From Saccharum officinarum (Eukaryota > Streptophyta > Magnoliopsida > Poales > Poaceae), in assembly GCA_020631735.1 (NCBI GenBank), contig CM036162.1, forward strand, positions 87,927,852 to 87,991,851: 64,000 nt of DNA. Reading direction: 5' to 3'. This document shows positions 1-11,780 of the stretch, piece after piece. A model generated the notes under the pieces. The model was not told the origin of the DNA. It made no database searches and saw nothing but the letters and a program-made list of their open reading frames with translations. The number at the start of each line of letters is the position of its first letter. Positions within the stretch are counted from its first letter, which is position 1. Position numbers and translations under genes: made by a program.

Positions 1-220
1 CGCCTCGAAAAATGATTGTGAAAATGCTAACACACTCACACTTGACGAGATCACTTGGTGGTGTTAGCATGTTTGCGAAGGCGGTGGAGTTTGAGCGGTA
101 GAGAAGGTGGTGTTAGCATGTTTGTGAAAATGATTTGTTATATTGATAAACTTGTTTAGCTTGTCTTTGTAGAAATTCTTAAAAGGCTATTCACCCCCCT
201 CTAACCATCTAGACCTTTCA
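1..220 (+). repeat. Remnant of the 5' LTR of Copia A with an internal deletion
   Basis: Bases 1-104 match 7155-7258 of the 3' LTR and 136-220 match 8681-8765. The 1.4 kb between (7259-8680 of the 3' LTR) is missing and replaced by about 31 bp (105-135) that look copied from neighbouring LTR sequence. The deleted part held the palindromic array, the TATA box and the transcription start, so this LTR should be unable to drive the element. It ends in CTTTCA at 220. Confidence 0.9.
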
Positions 221-222
221 AG

Positions 223-234
223 TGGTATCAGAGC
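223..234 (+). other. Primer binding site (initiator tRNA-Met type)
   Basis: TGGTATCAGAGC lies two bases after the LTR end. This is the standard plant Copia primer site complementary to the 3' end of initiator tRNA-Met. Confidence 0.93.
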
Positions 235-274
235 CGTGGTCACCGTTTGCAAGGCTTAACAACCTCAGTGCAAG

Positions 275-2454
275 ATGGCTCAAGTTATGTTCAATCATGT
301 TAATAGCAAGCTTCCATTCTTTGATGGAGTCTCTTCCTTTGATCATTGGAAAAGGAAGATGAAGCAATATCTAGGCAATATACATGAGAAGGTTTGGGAT
401 GTGACCAAAGAGGGATACATAATTCTTGATGAGGAAAATCTCACTCCAAATGACCGCATCAACAAACAATGCAACACGGTGGCACTTGACACAATCTACC
501 GTGCCATTGATGACAAAGTATTTGAGCAAATCAAAGATCTTGAAAAGGCAAATGAGCTTTGGATAAGACTTGAAGAAATATATGAAGGCACTTCAACGGT
601 AAAAAGTGCCAAGCTATATATGCTCAAGGACAAGTTCTCCACTTTCAAGATGAAGGATGATGAATCCATCCCGGAGATGTTCTATAGGCTTCAAGTCATT
701 GTCAATGATCTCAAGGGGCTTGGAGAGAAGGTTGAGGACAAGGACTTCTCACACAAGTTCTTGATGTGCTTACCCAAGAAGTTTGCCACCTTAAGAAGAA
801 TGATCTTTAGAGAGGGATTGGACAAGGTCAAACCAACCAATGTGTTTGGAGATATAATGACCGATGCCCAATACAATGATGATGAAGATGAGGTAGAAGA
901 GAAGAAGGAGACCAAGGTCAAGCAAGAGAAGCCCATTGCATTCAAGGCTTCTTCTTCCAAGGGCAAGAGCAAGGTTGTTGATGATGATGATCCATTTGAT
1001 GATGAGACCATGGCCCTTCTAGTGCAAAAGATGGGTCAGTTCATGAAGAAGAGAGGCTATGGTGCAAGAAAGAGAAGAGACTTCATGAAGGCAAAGGAGG
1101 TGCTTTGCTACAATTGCAATAGCCCCGATCATGCAGTGGCAAAGTGCCCCTATGAAGACAAAAGATATCATGATGGGGAGTTGAAGTTGAAGAAGAACAA
1201 CAAGAAGAAGAAAGCAAAGAAGAGCTTCACATTCAACAAGAAGAAGAATGGTGGTGGTTATGTAGTCACTTGGGATAGTGACAACTCCGATAGTGATGAT
1301 GATGCAAGCTCTAGTGATGATGAAAGGACCACCCGGCGAGCCATTGAAAACATCGCCCTCTCCAACAAGCCATCCATCTTCGACACTTTATCAACATGCC
1401 TTATGGCCAAGCCTACAAAGGTAAAATATAATGATAGTGATGATGATTCTTGTGCTAGTGATGATTGTAGGAGTGATGAGGAGGAGGATGAGGACTACTC
1501 CAAGGATGATCTATTGGGCATAATAGATCAAATGAGCAAGGGCTACAAGAGGACAACCAAGAAATACAAAATCTTAGAACAAGAGCTCATTGCCAAGAGC
1601 AATGAAAATGATGCCTTGATGGAGGAGCTTGTTGCTCTCAAAAAGAGTAAGGAGTGCAAAGGAATTGAACAAGAGCTCAAAGCTCTTAGGAAATCCTTTG
1701 ATGAGCTAGAGGCTTCTCGTGAGTGTCTAAAGGAAGACCACGAGGATCTTGAAATTGCTCACACTAGGCTTAAGGAAGCCCACTCCACTCTACTTGAGCT
1801 CATCAAGAAAAAGGACCTCAAGTTGGAGAAGCTCATGAAGGAAGCTAAGGAGGAGCAAGTGATTGTCACTTGTGACATTGGACTAACATGTGATATTATT
1901 GATGATTCTTTATTTGTTGGTCCTACTAATGCTTCATGTAGCTCATCATCATCCACCACAACCAACCCTATCTCTACTACTAGTAATTCATCACTTGTGG
2001 TTGAGAATGAGACTCTCAAGAGAGAGGTGAATGATCTCACCCGCGCATTAGGCAATGCCTATGGTGGGATGCCCGCTTGCTAAAATGCTTGGGTAGCCAA
2101 AGGTTCTCTCTTAACAAAGAGGGATTAGGCTATACTCCCAAGAAGGGCAAGGCGGCCTTTGCTACTCCAAAGCCTCGCTTTGTGAAGGGCAATGGTCGTT
2201 ATTGCAATAGATGCAAGCAAGTTGGGCATCTAGAGATTAATTGCAATAAAATGAACAAGAACAAGAAAAATGATAATGTACCTTATACTCTTTTTGATTC
2301 TTGTTATGTGCTTACCAAGGGTGAGAAAGGTGTGCATGCTAGGTTTATTGGTACACCAATTGTGGGCCCAAAGAAGAAGGCTATTTGGGTACCAAAGAGC
2401 TTAGTGACTAACCTACAAGGACCCAAACAAGTATGGGTACCTAAGAAACATTAA
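275..2454 (+). pseudogene. gag: Copia A gag, frameshifted
   Basis: Gag forms the virus-like particle and binds RNA. ATG 275 follows the PBS by 40 bases and opens a 602-codon frame. Residues about 10-200 are a UBN2-type Copia gag domain. A CCHC knuckle (CYNCNSPDHAVAKC) is near residue 279. Lysine- and acid-rich stretches and a predicted coiled coil follow at about 420-540. The frame hits TAA at 2081, but the next frame continues from about 2070 with the expected sequence and a second knuckle (CNRCKQVGHLEINC), so one base has been lost near 2069. The second part ends with a tryptophan-valine-proline-lysine motif before TAA at 2452, the same place gag ends in Copia B. Two knuckles separated by a coiled coil are typical of Sirevirus gag. 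Confidence 0.88.
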
Positions 2455-2466
2455 ATTGTTTTGTAG
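2452..2466 (+). other. Stop codons at the gag/pol boundary of Copia A
   Basis: TAA (2452) and TAG (2464) are in frame between the gag end and the protease. The pol frame is open only from 2467. The sequence TTGTAG followed by GTAAATTACAAG resembles a 3' splice site. The same arrangement, TAG then GTGAACTACAAG, occurs at 31219-31233 (minus) in Copia B. Confidence 0.7.
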
Positions 2467-5400
2467 GTAAATTACAAGGCCGGAGGAAGGCATTGGGTGC
2501 TTGATAGTGGGTGCTCTCAACATATGACCGGTGATTCAAGAATGTTCAACTCTCTCAAATCAAATGATAGTGGCATTGATAGTATCACATTTGGTGATAA
2601 TGGCAAGGGTAATGTGAAGGCTCTTGGAAGGATTGCAATATCAAATGATCATAGCATCTCCAATGTGCTCTTAGTTGAAAAGTTGAACTTCAATCTTCTC
2701 TCGGTTGCTCAATTGTGTGATCTCGGTTTTAAGTGCATATTTGGTGTTGATGATGTGGAGATAGTTAGTGTTGATGGCTCTAACTTGATCTTCAAAGGCT
2801 TTAGATTTGAGAATCTATACTTGGTTGATTTCAATGCTAGTGACACTCAACTTTCAACATGCTTGCTCACCAAATCAAGTATGGGTTGGTTATGGCATAG
2901 AAGACTTGGTCATGTTGGCATGAAGCAATTGAACAAGTTAGTGAAGCATGACTTAGTTAGAGGCTTAAAGGATGTCACATTTGAGAAAGATAAGCTATGT
3001 AGTGCATGTCAAGCCAGAAAGCAAGTAGGCAACACTCATCCATTGAAAAGCATTATGAGTACTTCTAAGGCATTTGAGTTGTTGCATATGGATCTATTTG
3101 GACCAACTACATACACAAGCATTGGTGGCAACAAGTATGGCTTTGTGATTGTGGATGATTTCACTAGATATACATGGGTATTCTTTCTTGGGGACAAAAG
3201 TGATGTATTTGACATATTCAAGAAGTTCATCAAGAGAGTACAAAATGAGTTTGAATCCACAATCAAGAAAGTAAGAAGTGACAATGGAAGTGAGTTTTGA
3301 AACACAAGAATTGATGAGCTATGTGATGAGCTTGGAATCAAACATCAATTCTCGGCCAAGTATACACCTCAATCAAATGGCTTAGTTGAGAGGAAAAATA
3401 GAACTTTGATTGATATGGCAAGATCAATGTTGAATGAGTATAATGTGAGTCATTCATTTTGGGCCGAAGCAATCAACACGGCTTGCTTCTATAGCAACCG
3501 CCTCTATTGCCACAAGTTTCTAGAGAAGACACCATATGAGATCTTAAATGGAAGAAAGCCCAACATTGCATACTTTCGGGTATTTGGTTGCAAATGCTAT
3601 ATCTTGAAGAAAGGCACTAGATTGAGCAAGTTTAAGAAAAAATGTGATGAAGGCTTCCTACTTGGTTACTCTACTACTAGCAAAGCTTATAGAGTTTGGA
3701 ATTTGGCTAGTGGTTTACTTGAAGAAGTACATGATGTTGAGTTTGATGAAACAAATGGTTCTCAAGATGAAGAAGATAACTTGGATGATGTGAGAGGAAC
3801 TCAAATGACCAATGCAATGAAAGAAATGGATATTGGTGGTATTAGGCCAAAGCAAGTGATTGATGTGGATGACAAAGATCAAGTGATCCAAAGTCCAATT
3901 ACACAAGCTAGTGGTTCTCTAATGCAAAATCAAGCTAGTACATCATCTCAAGTGCAACAAGATCAACAAGTGGCTAGTTCATCATCTCCAACTTATGATC
4001 AACATCAACATCCAAGCAATCAAGTCCAAGTGCTTCAACCAACTAACATTGCAAGAGACCATCCTTTGGATTCTATCATTGGTGACATACAAATAGGAGT
4101 TCAAACTAGATCAAGATTGACATCATTTTGTGGTCACTTTTCTTTTGTGTCAATGGAAGAACCAAGGACATTGATAGAGCATTGAGAGATCCGGATTGGG
4201 TAAATGCAATGCATGAAGAGCTCAACAACTTTAAGAGAAATAAAGTATGGGAATTAGTTGAGAGGCCTAAGGATCACAATGTCATTGGAACAAGATGGGT
4301 CTTTCGCAACAAGCAAGATCAAGATGGAATAGTAGTAAGGAACAAAGCAAGACTAGTGGCTCAAGGTTACACACAAATAGAGGGTCTTGACTTTGGTGAA
4401 ATTTATGCCCCGGTTGCAAGATTGGAAGCAATTAGGATCTTACTTGCCTATGCTTGTGCTCACAATATCAAGCTATTTCAAATGGATGTGAAGTGTGCAT
4501 TTCTCAATGGGTACATCCAAGAGGAGGTGTATGTGGAGCAACCTCCTGGTTTTGAAGATGATAAGAAACCCAATCATGTCTACAAATTGAGAAAAGCTTT
4601 GTATGGATTGAAGCAAGCACCTAGAGCATGGTATGAAAGATTGAGGGACTTCTTGCTATCCAAAGGATTTGTCATGGGCAAAGTTGATACAATACTATTC
4701 ACCAAGAAGATTGGGAAATACTTGTTTGTGTTTTAAATATATATTGATGACATCATATTTGGTTCAACCAATCAAGATTATTGTGATGAGTTTGGGAAAA
4801 TAATGACAAAATAATTTGAAATGTCAATGATTGGTGAACTTAGTTTCTTTCTTGGACTTCAAATCAAACAAATGAAAGAAGGTACATTTGTGAGCCAAAC
4901 TAAGTACATCAAAGATATGCTCAAGAAGTTTGGCATGGAAGATGCAAAAGGCATCACTACTCCAATGGGCACTAGTGGAAGTTTGGATAGTGACAAGAGT
5001 GGCAACATGGTGGATCAAAAGCTATATAGATCAATGATTGGTAGCCTACTCTATGTGACGGCATCAAGGCCCGATGTGATGTTTAGTGTATGCATGTGTG
5101 CAAGATTTCAAGCCTCACCAAGAGAAAGTCATTTGAAGATAACAAAGAGAATATTGAGGTACTTAAAGCATACACAAGATGTTGGATTATGGTATCCCAA
5201 AGGTGCAAGCTTTGAGCTAGTTGGATATTCGGATTCCTACTATGCCGGTGACAAAGTGGAAAGAAAGAGCACTTCCGGGACTTGTCAGATCACTTGTCTC
5301 ATGGTCATCCAAGAAGCAAAATAGTATTGCACTATCTACCGCCGAAGCCGAATACATCGCCGCGGGTAGTTGTTGTGCACAAATCTTGTGGATGAAGGCA

Positions 5401-5682
5401 ACATTGAAGGATTTTGGAATCAATTTCAAGAATGTGCCATTGCTATGTGACAATGAAAGTGCAGTGAAGCTAACCAACAATCCGATTCAACATCAAAGAA
5501 CAAAGCATATTGATGTTCGTCATCACTTTATTAGAGATCATCAACAAAAGGGTGACATTGCTATTGAGAGTGTGGGCACCGAAGATCAATTAGCCGATCT
5601 ATTCACCAAGCCACTTGATGAGAAGAGATTTCACAAGCTAAAAAATGAGTTGAACATACTTGACTTCTCCAACATGAGTTGA
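2467..5682 (+). pseudogene. pol: Copia A pol: protease, integrase, RT, RNase H, broken
   Basis: Domains in order: aspartic protease with LDSGCSQHMTG (2497); HHCC integrase zinc finger (about 2887-3025); integrase core with LHMDLFGP, RSDNG and an NGLVERKN motif, so all three acidic residues remain; RT (about 4195-4900) with [11 protein letters not shown] and a YIDD box in place of the usual YVDD; RNase H with STAEAEY and a final FTKPLDE motif, ending at 5682. Lesions: TGA at 3298 right after the second integrase aspartate, a one-base loss near 4160, TAA at 4734 just before the YIDD box, TAA at 4812, and a small out-of-frame deletion near 5285. It cannot make a full polyprotein. Confidence 0.92.
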
Positions 5683-6800
5683 TGCACCTCCATGATATGA
5701 CATGCCTCTCCTTTGAGCCCCAAGGTATAATTGGTTGACATGTCATACATTATTTGCTAAGGACTTGTTTAGTGCATTTCGTCATAATTTACTTGTTCTA
5801 GGCTCATTCATGAAAATCAAATGAATTTGAAGTTTATATGGTGCCACTATTGTTTCCATGACTTGTATGATCTAGTGGTAGCATATAACTTGTTTAAGTA
5901 GCTTGTGATCCTAAGTGTTTAATCTAGAAAACTTGTCTAAATATTTGCTTCAACATGGTGCATGATAACCCTTCTAGGGAGGTGTGAAGAAGCTTGCCCT
6001 TGGATCAAACCGAAGTATTTTATTTATGCAAGCAATCTAGGTTGAATCATAAACTTGATTCTCACCCCATATTTCAACATGATAATCTATCTAAAGTTTG
6101 CTCCTTATGGTCAATTGGTGCCAAAGGGAGAGAAAATATTATTCACAAAGATAGAACTCAAAGAGGGAGAAGCACAAAGGGGGAGAATTGATAAAAGAAG
6201 GGGATCAACTAAAATTTTGAGCACACAAGTAGGGGGAGCAAGCTCTTAAACATGAATGTTGCATTTCCATGTGCACTTCATATGTATGATGCATAGTTAT
6301 GCATTTCGTTTTCTCCGATACATTGCTTGTGTGGTGACTTGCTAGTATAATTTGAATGATGCATTGAGGTACTAGCATGAATAGGAAGTAGTTAGATTTT
6401 TCTTGCTTCATGTTTTTCAAAGTGGTACTAGAGCCTTGCTTATAATGTTGATCTCACGAGGTTTCTAGTTATGTTTGTGTTTTTCCAAGTGGAATCTAAC
6501 TACACAAGGTGCTAAGATGGTGTTTATCGCTACTCCGATGGTATCACGCTTCATAGGTCTATAATCTTAAACACTTAGCACCTATTGATAGTCAATGCTC
6601 CTAATCTTTCCTATCTAACATGTATGCTTCCAAAATCCAAACATATAGCATACATGTAGGGGGAGCCATTGCTATCAATTCGAATTCATGATCACATGTC
6701 CATAATTCTTACACATGGTAATATACTTGGACAATGTGACATGGGTTCAATCAAAATTTTATCATAACATCTTTGTGAAAGGTTTGTCACCAATTACCAA
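5683..6800 (+). other. Copia A non-coding region between pol and the 3' LTR, with repeated polypurine tracts
   Basis: No supported ORF. AGGGGGAG-type purine tracts occur at about 6160-6186, 6229-6240 and 6655-6664 in addition to the terminal tract. Multiple such tracts upstream of the 3' LTR are a known Sirevirus trait. Unlike Copia B there is no third ORF here. Confidence 0.7.
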
Positions 6801-6812
6801 CAAGGGGGAGAT
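6801..6812 (+). other. Polypurine tract of Copia A
   Basis: CAAGGGGGAGAT directly abuts the TGAAAG start of the 3' LTR, as expected for the plus-strand primer. Confidence 0.88.
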
Positions 6813-7382
6813 TGAAAGTCCTATGTTTGGTGTTGGTAATTAGTGACAATGCCTAAGTTCTAATCCTATGCCTAAGTTGTATGTAGCATATGAGGATTAG
6901 TACATTCCAAGGTTGGTGGCAAGATGGACATGGTGATCATGATGGCCACACTTGGATTTGGACGCAACCCTATATGATCAAGGCAAAGGTATATGCTTAA
7001 GGGCTGTGTTTTAGTAACCAAGACACCTAGTGGGTGTGGTTACATTATAGGATAGATAGCCGTACTATAAAGAGGGGAATGACGTGGCTATTGAACTCCT
7101 AAGTGCCTCTAGATGTGCATTTCATGATCATATGCATTTGGATAGAACTAATATCGCCTCGAAAAATGATTGTGAAAATGCTAACACACTCACACTTGAC
7201 GAGATCACTTGGTGGTGTTAGCATGTTTGCGAAGGCGGTGGAGTTTGAGCGGTAGAGAGGGTTTGGGATCCTCTCTCCCTCCCGCCGAGCTTGCGAGGCG
7301 GGATTCAGGCGTTTTCGAGAAGTTGAAACGACTATTTTCCACTACTCCGGAAGTTCGGAAAAGAAACGGAGGCGAACGGAGG

Positions 7383-7817
7383 TCACAGAGGTGACCGGAC
7401 GCTGAACCGGACACGGTCTTTGCATGACCGGTCAGTGTTCAGTGTCTGCGCGTTTTTCAGTTCGATGATCGAACGCGAGGTGCGTCCGGTCACTGATGAT
7501 CAGACGCGTCCGGTCGTTCAGGGAGCTTACTAGACTCTAACCGGACGCTGGCACTGTCGCGTCCGGTCATATTTCTTCAGCGCGTCCGGTCGTTGTTTCG
7601 TTGAGCGCTGCTCAGGCGACCAGCACGTTCGGTCATTCACGGGACTAGCGCGTCCGGTCATTCGCAGCGTGTCCGGTCATTGTTTCGCAGTTAGCCGTTG
7701 GGCGACCAGCGCGTCCGGTCAGTTGGACCAGCGCGTCCGGTCAGTGCTTCGCGACTTAGCCGTTGCGCGACCGGCACGTCTGGTCAGTTGGACCAGCGCG
7801 TCCGGTCAGCGCGATTT
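7383..7817. repeat. GCGTCCGGTCA / TGACCGGACGC palindromic array in the Copia A LTR
   Basis: About a dozen near-perfect and degenerate copies of GCGTCCGGTCA and its complement lie in 430 bp immediately upstream of the TATA box. Related arrays lie before the TATA boxes of the Copia B LTR (34385-34830) and of the Copia B third ORF (11790-12090). Palindrome clusters in this position are known in Sirevirus LTRs. Confidence 0.85.
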
Positions 7818-7860
7818 CAGCTGTTTAAGTTTCTAACGCCTATATTCGAAGGGGTACGTC

Positions 7861-7868
7861 TATAAATA
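7861..7868 (+). promoter_or_regulatory. TATA box of the Copia A 3' LTR
   Basis: TATAAATA, 44 bases after the palindromic array. The equivalent is deleted from the 5' LTR. Confidence 0.75.
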
Positions 7869-8765
7869 CTCGTTGGCCGGCTCAAGGCTCTCTCTCTTGA
7901 ACTTTTGACATACTTGTGAGCAGTTTGAGCTAAGCAACTCTCCTCCCACTCATCTCTCTTGCTTCCTTGCATATTCGAAGTGAGATTGAGTGATCCAAGT
8001 GCATTTGCATTGTGAGATTGCATCTAGTTGGCACTTGGTGGTTGATTTGCTGCGGGATTCTTGTTTCTCTTGGTGGTTGCCGCCACCTAGACGGCTTGGA
8101 GCAGCTTGGAGGCATTGGCAAGAGTTGGTGATTGTTCTTGGCCACCTCCGGTGATTGTGAGGGGTTTGTGCCTACCTCGGCGAAGCGCCAAAGGCAACGT
8201 TAGTAAATTGCTCGTGTCATTTGCAACCTTTTGCCATTTGGTAGGTTTTTGTGGCGCCTTTTGAGAGGCTCGGTGTGAGATCGATTAGCCACCGAACCAC
8301 GTGGTGAAGAGGGACACAACGGGGACTAGCGTGCCGGCAAGCACGTGAACCTCGGGATAAATCTTCGTGTCATCACTTTCATATTGTGATTGATTGATCC
8401 CGGTGTTCGGTTATCTTGGTATTCATTGTTGATTATATTGGTTGGCTCAATACTTCGCCCCTCGGTAAAACTCTCCTAACTCAACTCTGCTTTATCTTCT
8501 TAGTTATCTTTGCTAGCTAGTTAGCTTTGCTAGAGTAGTTCTTTTGTGTAGCTTGCTAGTTGTAGTTGTAATTACCTTCTCGGTTTGACTTGTGCGGTTG
8601 AGTGCAAATACTAGAATTGTGAATTGGATAGGTGGCTTGCAAACACCCCATAGGCTAAGCAAAACTCGCATCTCGCTTTTTGTTATATTGATAAACTTGT
8701 TTAGCTTGTCTTTGTAGATATTCTTAAAAGGCTATTCACCCCCCTCTAGCCATCTAGACCTTTCA

Positions 8766-10902
8766 GCGCCCCTAACACTGGAAGTGCAGCAGTCTCTAAA
8801 GCTGACATCTCTGTAGTGGTCTCAACAGTGGTATACAAGGGTGACGACTGTCCAGTCAGCTCACCGTAGGTGGCACTCAAGTCGGTGAAGGGAGTGCCTG
8901 AGAGGAGGTAAGGTCCCAGCTGAGCTGGTGGAGTAAACCCTGTCTGGATAGGGGTGAAACTTGGAGACTAAAATGTCTGAGGCACCTGCTATTGAGGGAA
9001 GGTGTACTGAAAACTCGGTTGTCCCTGACTCTGAAGTCCAATGGACTGTAATGCTAGAGTCAGGACAGACGGTGGTGGAGGTACCCCAACTGTGACAAGG
9101 TGGCGCAGGAGCTCTAGGTACTGCTGCTGAGTGGCTGCCTGCTGCCTCTGCATCTCGAACTGCTGTCTCTAGAACTCAAGCTGCTGCCTCTGGAACTCGT
9201 CCTGACGTGCCTGAATCTGAGCAAATGCTGCAGCTGTGTCCTGAGCCTATCTCTGCATCTGAACCTCATGTCTCTCCTGGGCCTAAGTCAGCCTCTCAAG
9301 AATAGCCACCATGGCTGGGTCTGAGTGGGAGGCTGAGCCTAAGCCACCAGCCTTATGGTCGTGAGGCCGAGGAGAGCGGTACCGGGGGATGGACTGATAA
9401 TCCTCATCTGTGCTGTCAGTAGCAACATCCTCGGCTGGATCAGCTGGCTGAGCATCTAGATCTGCTAGCTCTGCCTCAGCAAGACCCTCAACGGTCTCGT
9501 CCTGCTCAGTAGCTATCTCTGGTACCTCTAGCCTTTGACGCTATCCTAGGCCAGGTGCCTGCTCTCTGGTAACTGATGCCCACAACTGTCGGATGTCATA
9601 TTCTAGAAAGGCTGTAGTGGTATCAGAAATCTCTGCTCTAATCTCTGCAGGCAGCTCACAGGCAGATCTGATGATGAAGCATATCCAATGAGCATACGGT
9701 AGCTACCTGTGACCCTTGAATCCCTCTGCCAAGGTGTCCTCCATCTCACATAGCATTAGATCCCAAAGGTCGAACGGTGTCTGTGAGATGAGGTGATGTA
9801 CTACCCATAGCTGCATGCGAGTCAATCCCTCTCTGTATCCAAGCCTCGGAAGTAGAGTCCTCCTCACAATAGCATCAAGGACTCTGGCTATGGGTGTCAG
9901 GCTGGTAGGTGTACGTCGAGACCCCTCGCCAAAAGGCTCACGGAAACAGGGTCGGATCATATCTGTAGGGGGCACTGTCCCGCCATGAGGACGTCTCGGA
10001 GGTGCAGTCTGTCCAAAACATAGCTGATGTATCTTTGTCTCTGAAGCTGGGAGTCTAAGAATCTCCCGTACCCTGGTGCTGTAGAGTCTGCGGTCATGGC
10101 CTTTGAATGCAAAATGAATGAACTCATGTGCTGGGTCAATCCAAAGTGAAGAATAGAACTCTCTGACCTAGGTCCCGCAGTATGCTCTAGTCCGACCAAG
10201 AAGATCTGACAATCTAGGTAGAAAGGACAGATGTGGACGGAGCTGCTCACCAACCACCTTAACTAAGGCCTCCAGTCGACAGACTCTCTGAGGTCTGAAA
10301 GCAATCCCGTTGTCGACATAGGCTCTATCGAAGTCCTCGTGCAGAGGAGTGTAGAAACCCTCTGAAGCCCGGGGATCCCGCTGAGGTGGGAACCACCGAG
10401 TGACCTCAACGAACCTGAGGGCCTGGACCTATCTAGCTGTAGCTCCCCTGAGGTCAAAGTGCTCAACTAGGGGGTGACCTCGAACCCTGGGAGGTGGACG
10501 ACCTCCACGACGCTGACCCTCTGGCCTGGGAGTCACCTGAGCTCACGTACGTCCTGAGCGACGACGCTGTGGAGTCTGAACTGTCTGCTCCTCTGTCTCC
10601 TCTAGGTCCTCTGTAGGCTGCTCTGCAGGTGCATCCACTGTCTCCTCTGTGGCCTCTGTACCAAGTTGTCGACCTTCAAGGTGAAAGCGACTCTCGCCAA
10701 TACGAATACCACTACTCCTGCCACCTCTCTCTGTTGCCTCTGCAGCATCTGCAACTACCTGAGCCACCTCTGCCTCTGTAAGTGTTCTCTTTCTCTTCTT
10801 GGCAGCAATCTTCACTTGCTTGCCGCGAGCTACCTTTGTCCTCCTAGGAGGACTCTCATCCCCATCACTAGGTGCACCACTAGCGTTCTTGCAGCGAACC
10901 AT
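8766..10902 (-). pseudogene. Third ORF downstream of Copia B pol (env-like position), truncated and with nonsense codons
   Basis: From ATG 10902 a single frame can be followed for about 710 codons to 8766, where Copia A cuts it. Features in order: a basic, lysine-rich N terminus with a KKRKR cluster (possible nuclear signal), an acidic stretch, a central globular region around 10400-9650 with a VREFYSSLW motif resembling plant 'putative transposon protein' domains, then a glutamine-rich likely coiled coil (about 9290-9110) and a serine/threonine/proline-rich tail. In-frame stops include TGA 10543, TAG near 10430 and 10170, and TAG 9703, all consistent with CAG or CGA codons hit by C to T. No clear signal peptide or membrane helix is seen, so calling it an envelope is not supported. 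Function unknown. Position after pol matches env-like ORFs of some Sireviruses. Confidence 0.6.
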
Positions 10903-10920
10903 ACTGACAAACTGCTGGAT

Positions 10921-11163
10921 CTGAGAAACACTGGAAAGTAACAGATGATGAACTAAGACTCATGAGGCTTGGCCTCAATCCGTATCCACAGGCTTGGCCT
11001 CGGATTCACAACTAATCACCTGACACACACAGCACCGACAGGACAAACTGAAATGATAGAATAGATGGATCTACTATAAGCAACATATATTATCTAAAAG
11101 ATGAGTAAGATCCTAGTGAGAGCAAGCATATTAGATAAGATATGAAAGGACCGCGATAGCTAC
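10921..11163 (-). other. Candidate 243-nt intron in the leader of the third ORF
   Basis: On the minus strand, CGAG|GTAGCT at 11163 and a pyrimidine-containing TTTCTCAG| at 10921 form a plausible GT-AG intron ending 18 bases before ATG 10902. Its sequence is AT-rich against GC-rich flanks, as in plant leader introns. Confidence 0.5.
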
Positions 11164-11780
11164 CTCGAAAGAGCGAAGATCCGATGAACGGAAGAAGATC
11201 TCGACATGCTAGGCCGGAAACGGCGATCGAAGCCCTGGAGTACCGAGAGATCAACGATTGAATTAGTAATTCACCGGAAAATCAATGGCAAACCCTAATC
11301 CAAGGCAGTAATGTCACCTTGCGGAGACGGAGAAGTTCGCGGAGTTGAAGACTTCACGAAAAACGCCTCGACAAACGGGTTTGGGTGGCTAGGGTTAGGG
11401 TCGCGTTCGGAGAAGCGGCAGCGGGTACGGGCTCGGTGGGCGCGTGTCGGCTCGACGGCGATGGCACGCTGGATGGCTCGACGGCAGTGGCGCGCTGGAT
11501 GGTGGTGGTGTGCTAGGCGGTGGCGCTACGGCTGCTGCGGAGATACGGCGGCGCTACGGCTGCGAGCTTCGTGGGCGCGGGAGCGCAGCGCGGAGGCACG
11601 GCGCGGGCGCAGGTGAGGAAGGTGTGGCGCGGCTGCAGGGCGTGGGAGTGAGGGCACGGCGAGGTGCGACAGCTTGGCGAGATGGCGGCGCTCGGGAACT
11701 CGGCGAGTACGGGCGATGAATTGAGACGGAAGATGAAGAATCGCGAGATCCGAACGTACGGTTGAAAAGGGTGAGATCCG

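Larger units (their letters stand above)
1..8765 (+). mobile_element. Copia A: Sirevirus-like Ty1/Copia LTR retrotransposon, plus strand, 5' end cut by window
   Basis: The order is LTR remnant, PBS, gag with two CCHC knuckles, protease, integrase, RT, RNase H, polypurine tracts, 3' LTR. Protease-integrase-RT order defines Ty1/Copia. A long gag with a coiled coil between two knuckles, an LTR of about 2 kb with a palindromic array before the TATA box, and several AAGGGGGAG tracts before the 3' LTR point to the Sirevirus (Maximus/SIRE) lineage. The 3' LTR ends at 8765 inside the third ORF of Copia B, so this element inserted into Copia B. The right target-site copy would be GCGCC (8766-8770); the left one is outside the window. 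It is non-autonomous: the 5' LTR has lost its promoter and pol has several stops and frameshifts. Confidence 0.9.
6813..8765 (+). repeat. 3' LTR of Copia A, 1953 bp
   Basis: It begins TGAAAG and ends CTTTCA, a perfect 6-bp terminal inverted repeat, and both ends are anchored by the match to the 5' LTR remnant and by the PPT. It contains a palindromic array (7383-7817) and a TATA box (7861). Confidence 0.93.

Noticed and set aside
8766..10902. Calling the third ORF an envelope glycoprotein
   Set aside because: No signal peptide, membrane helix or glycoprotein-like feature is visible; only its position matches env-like ORFs.
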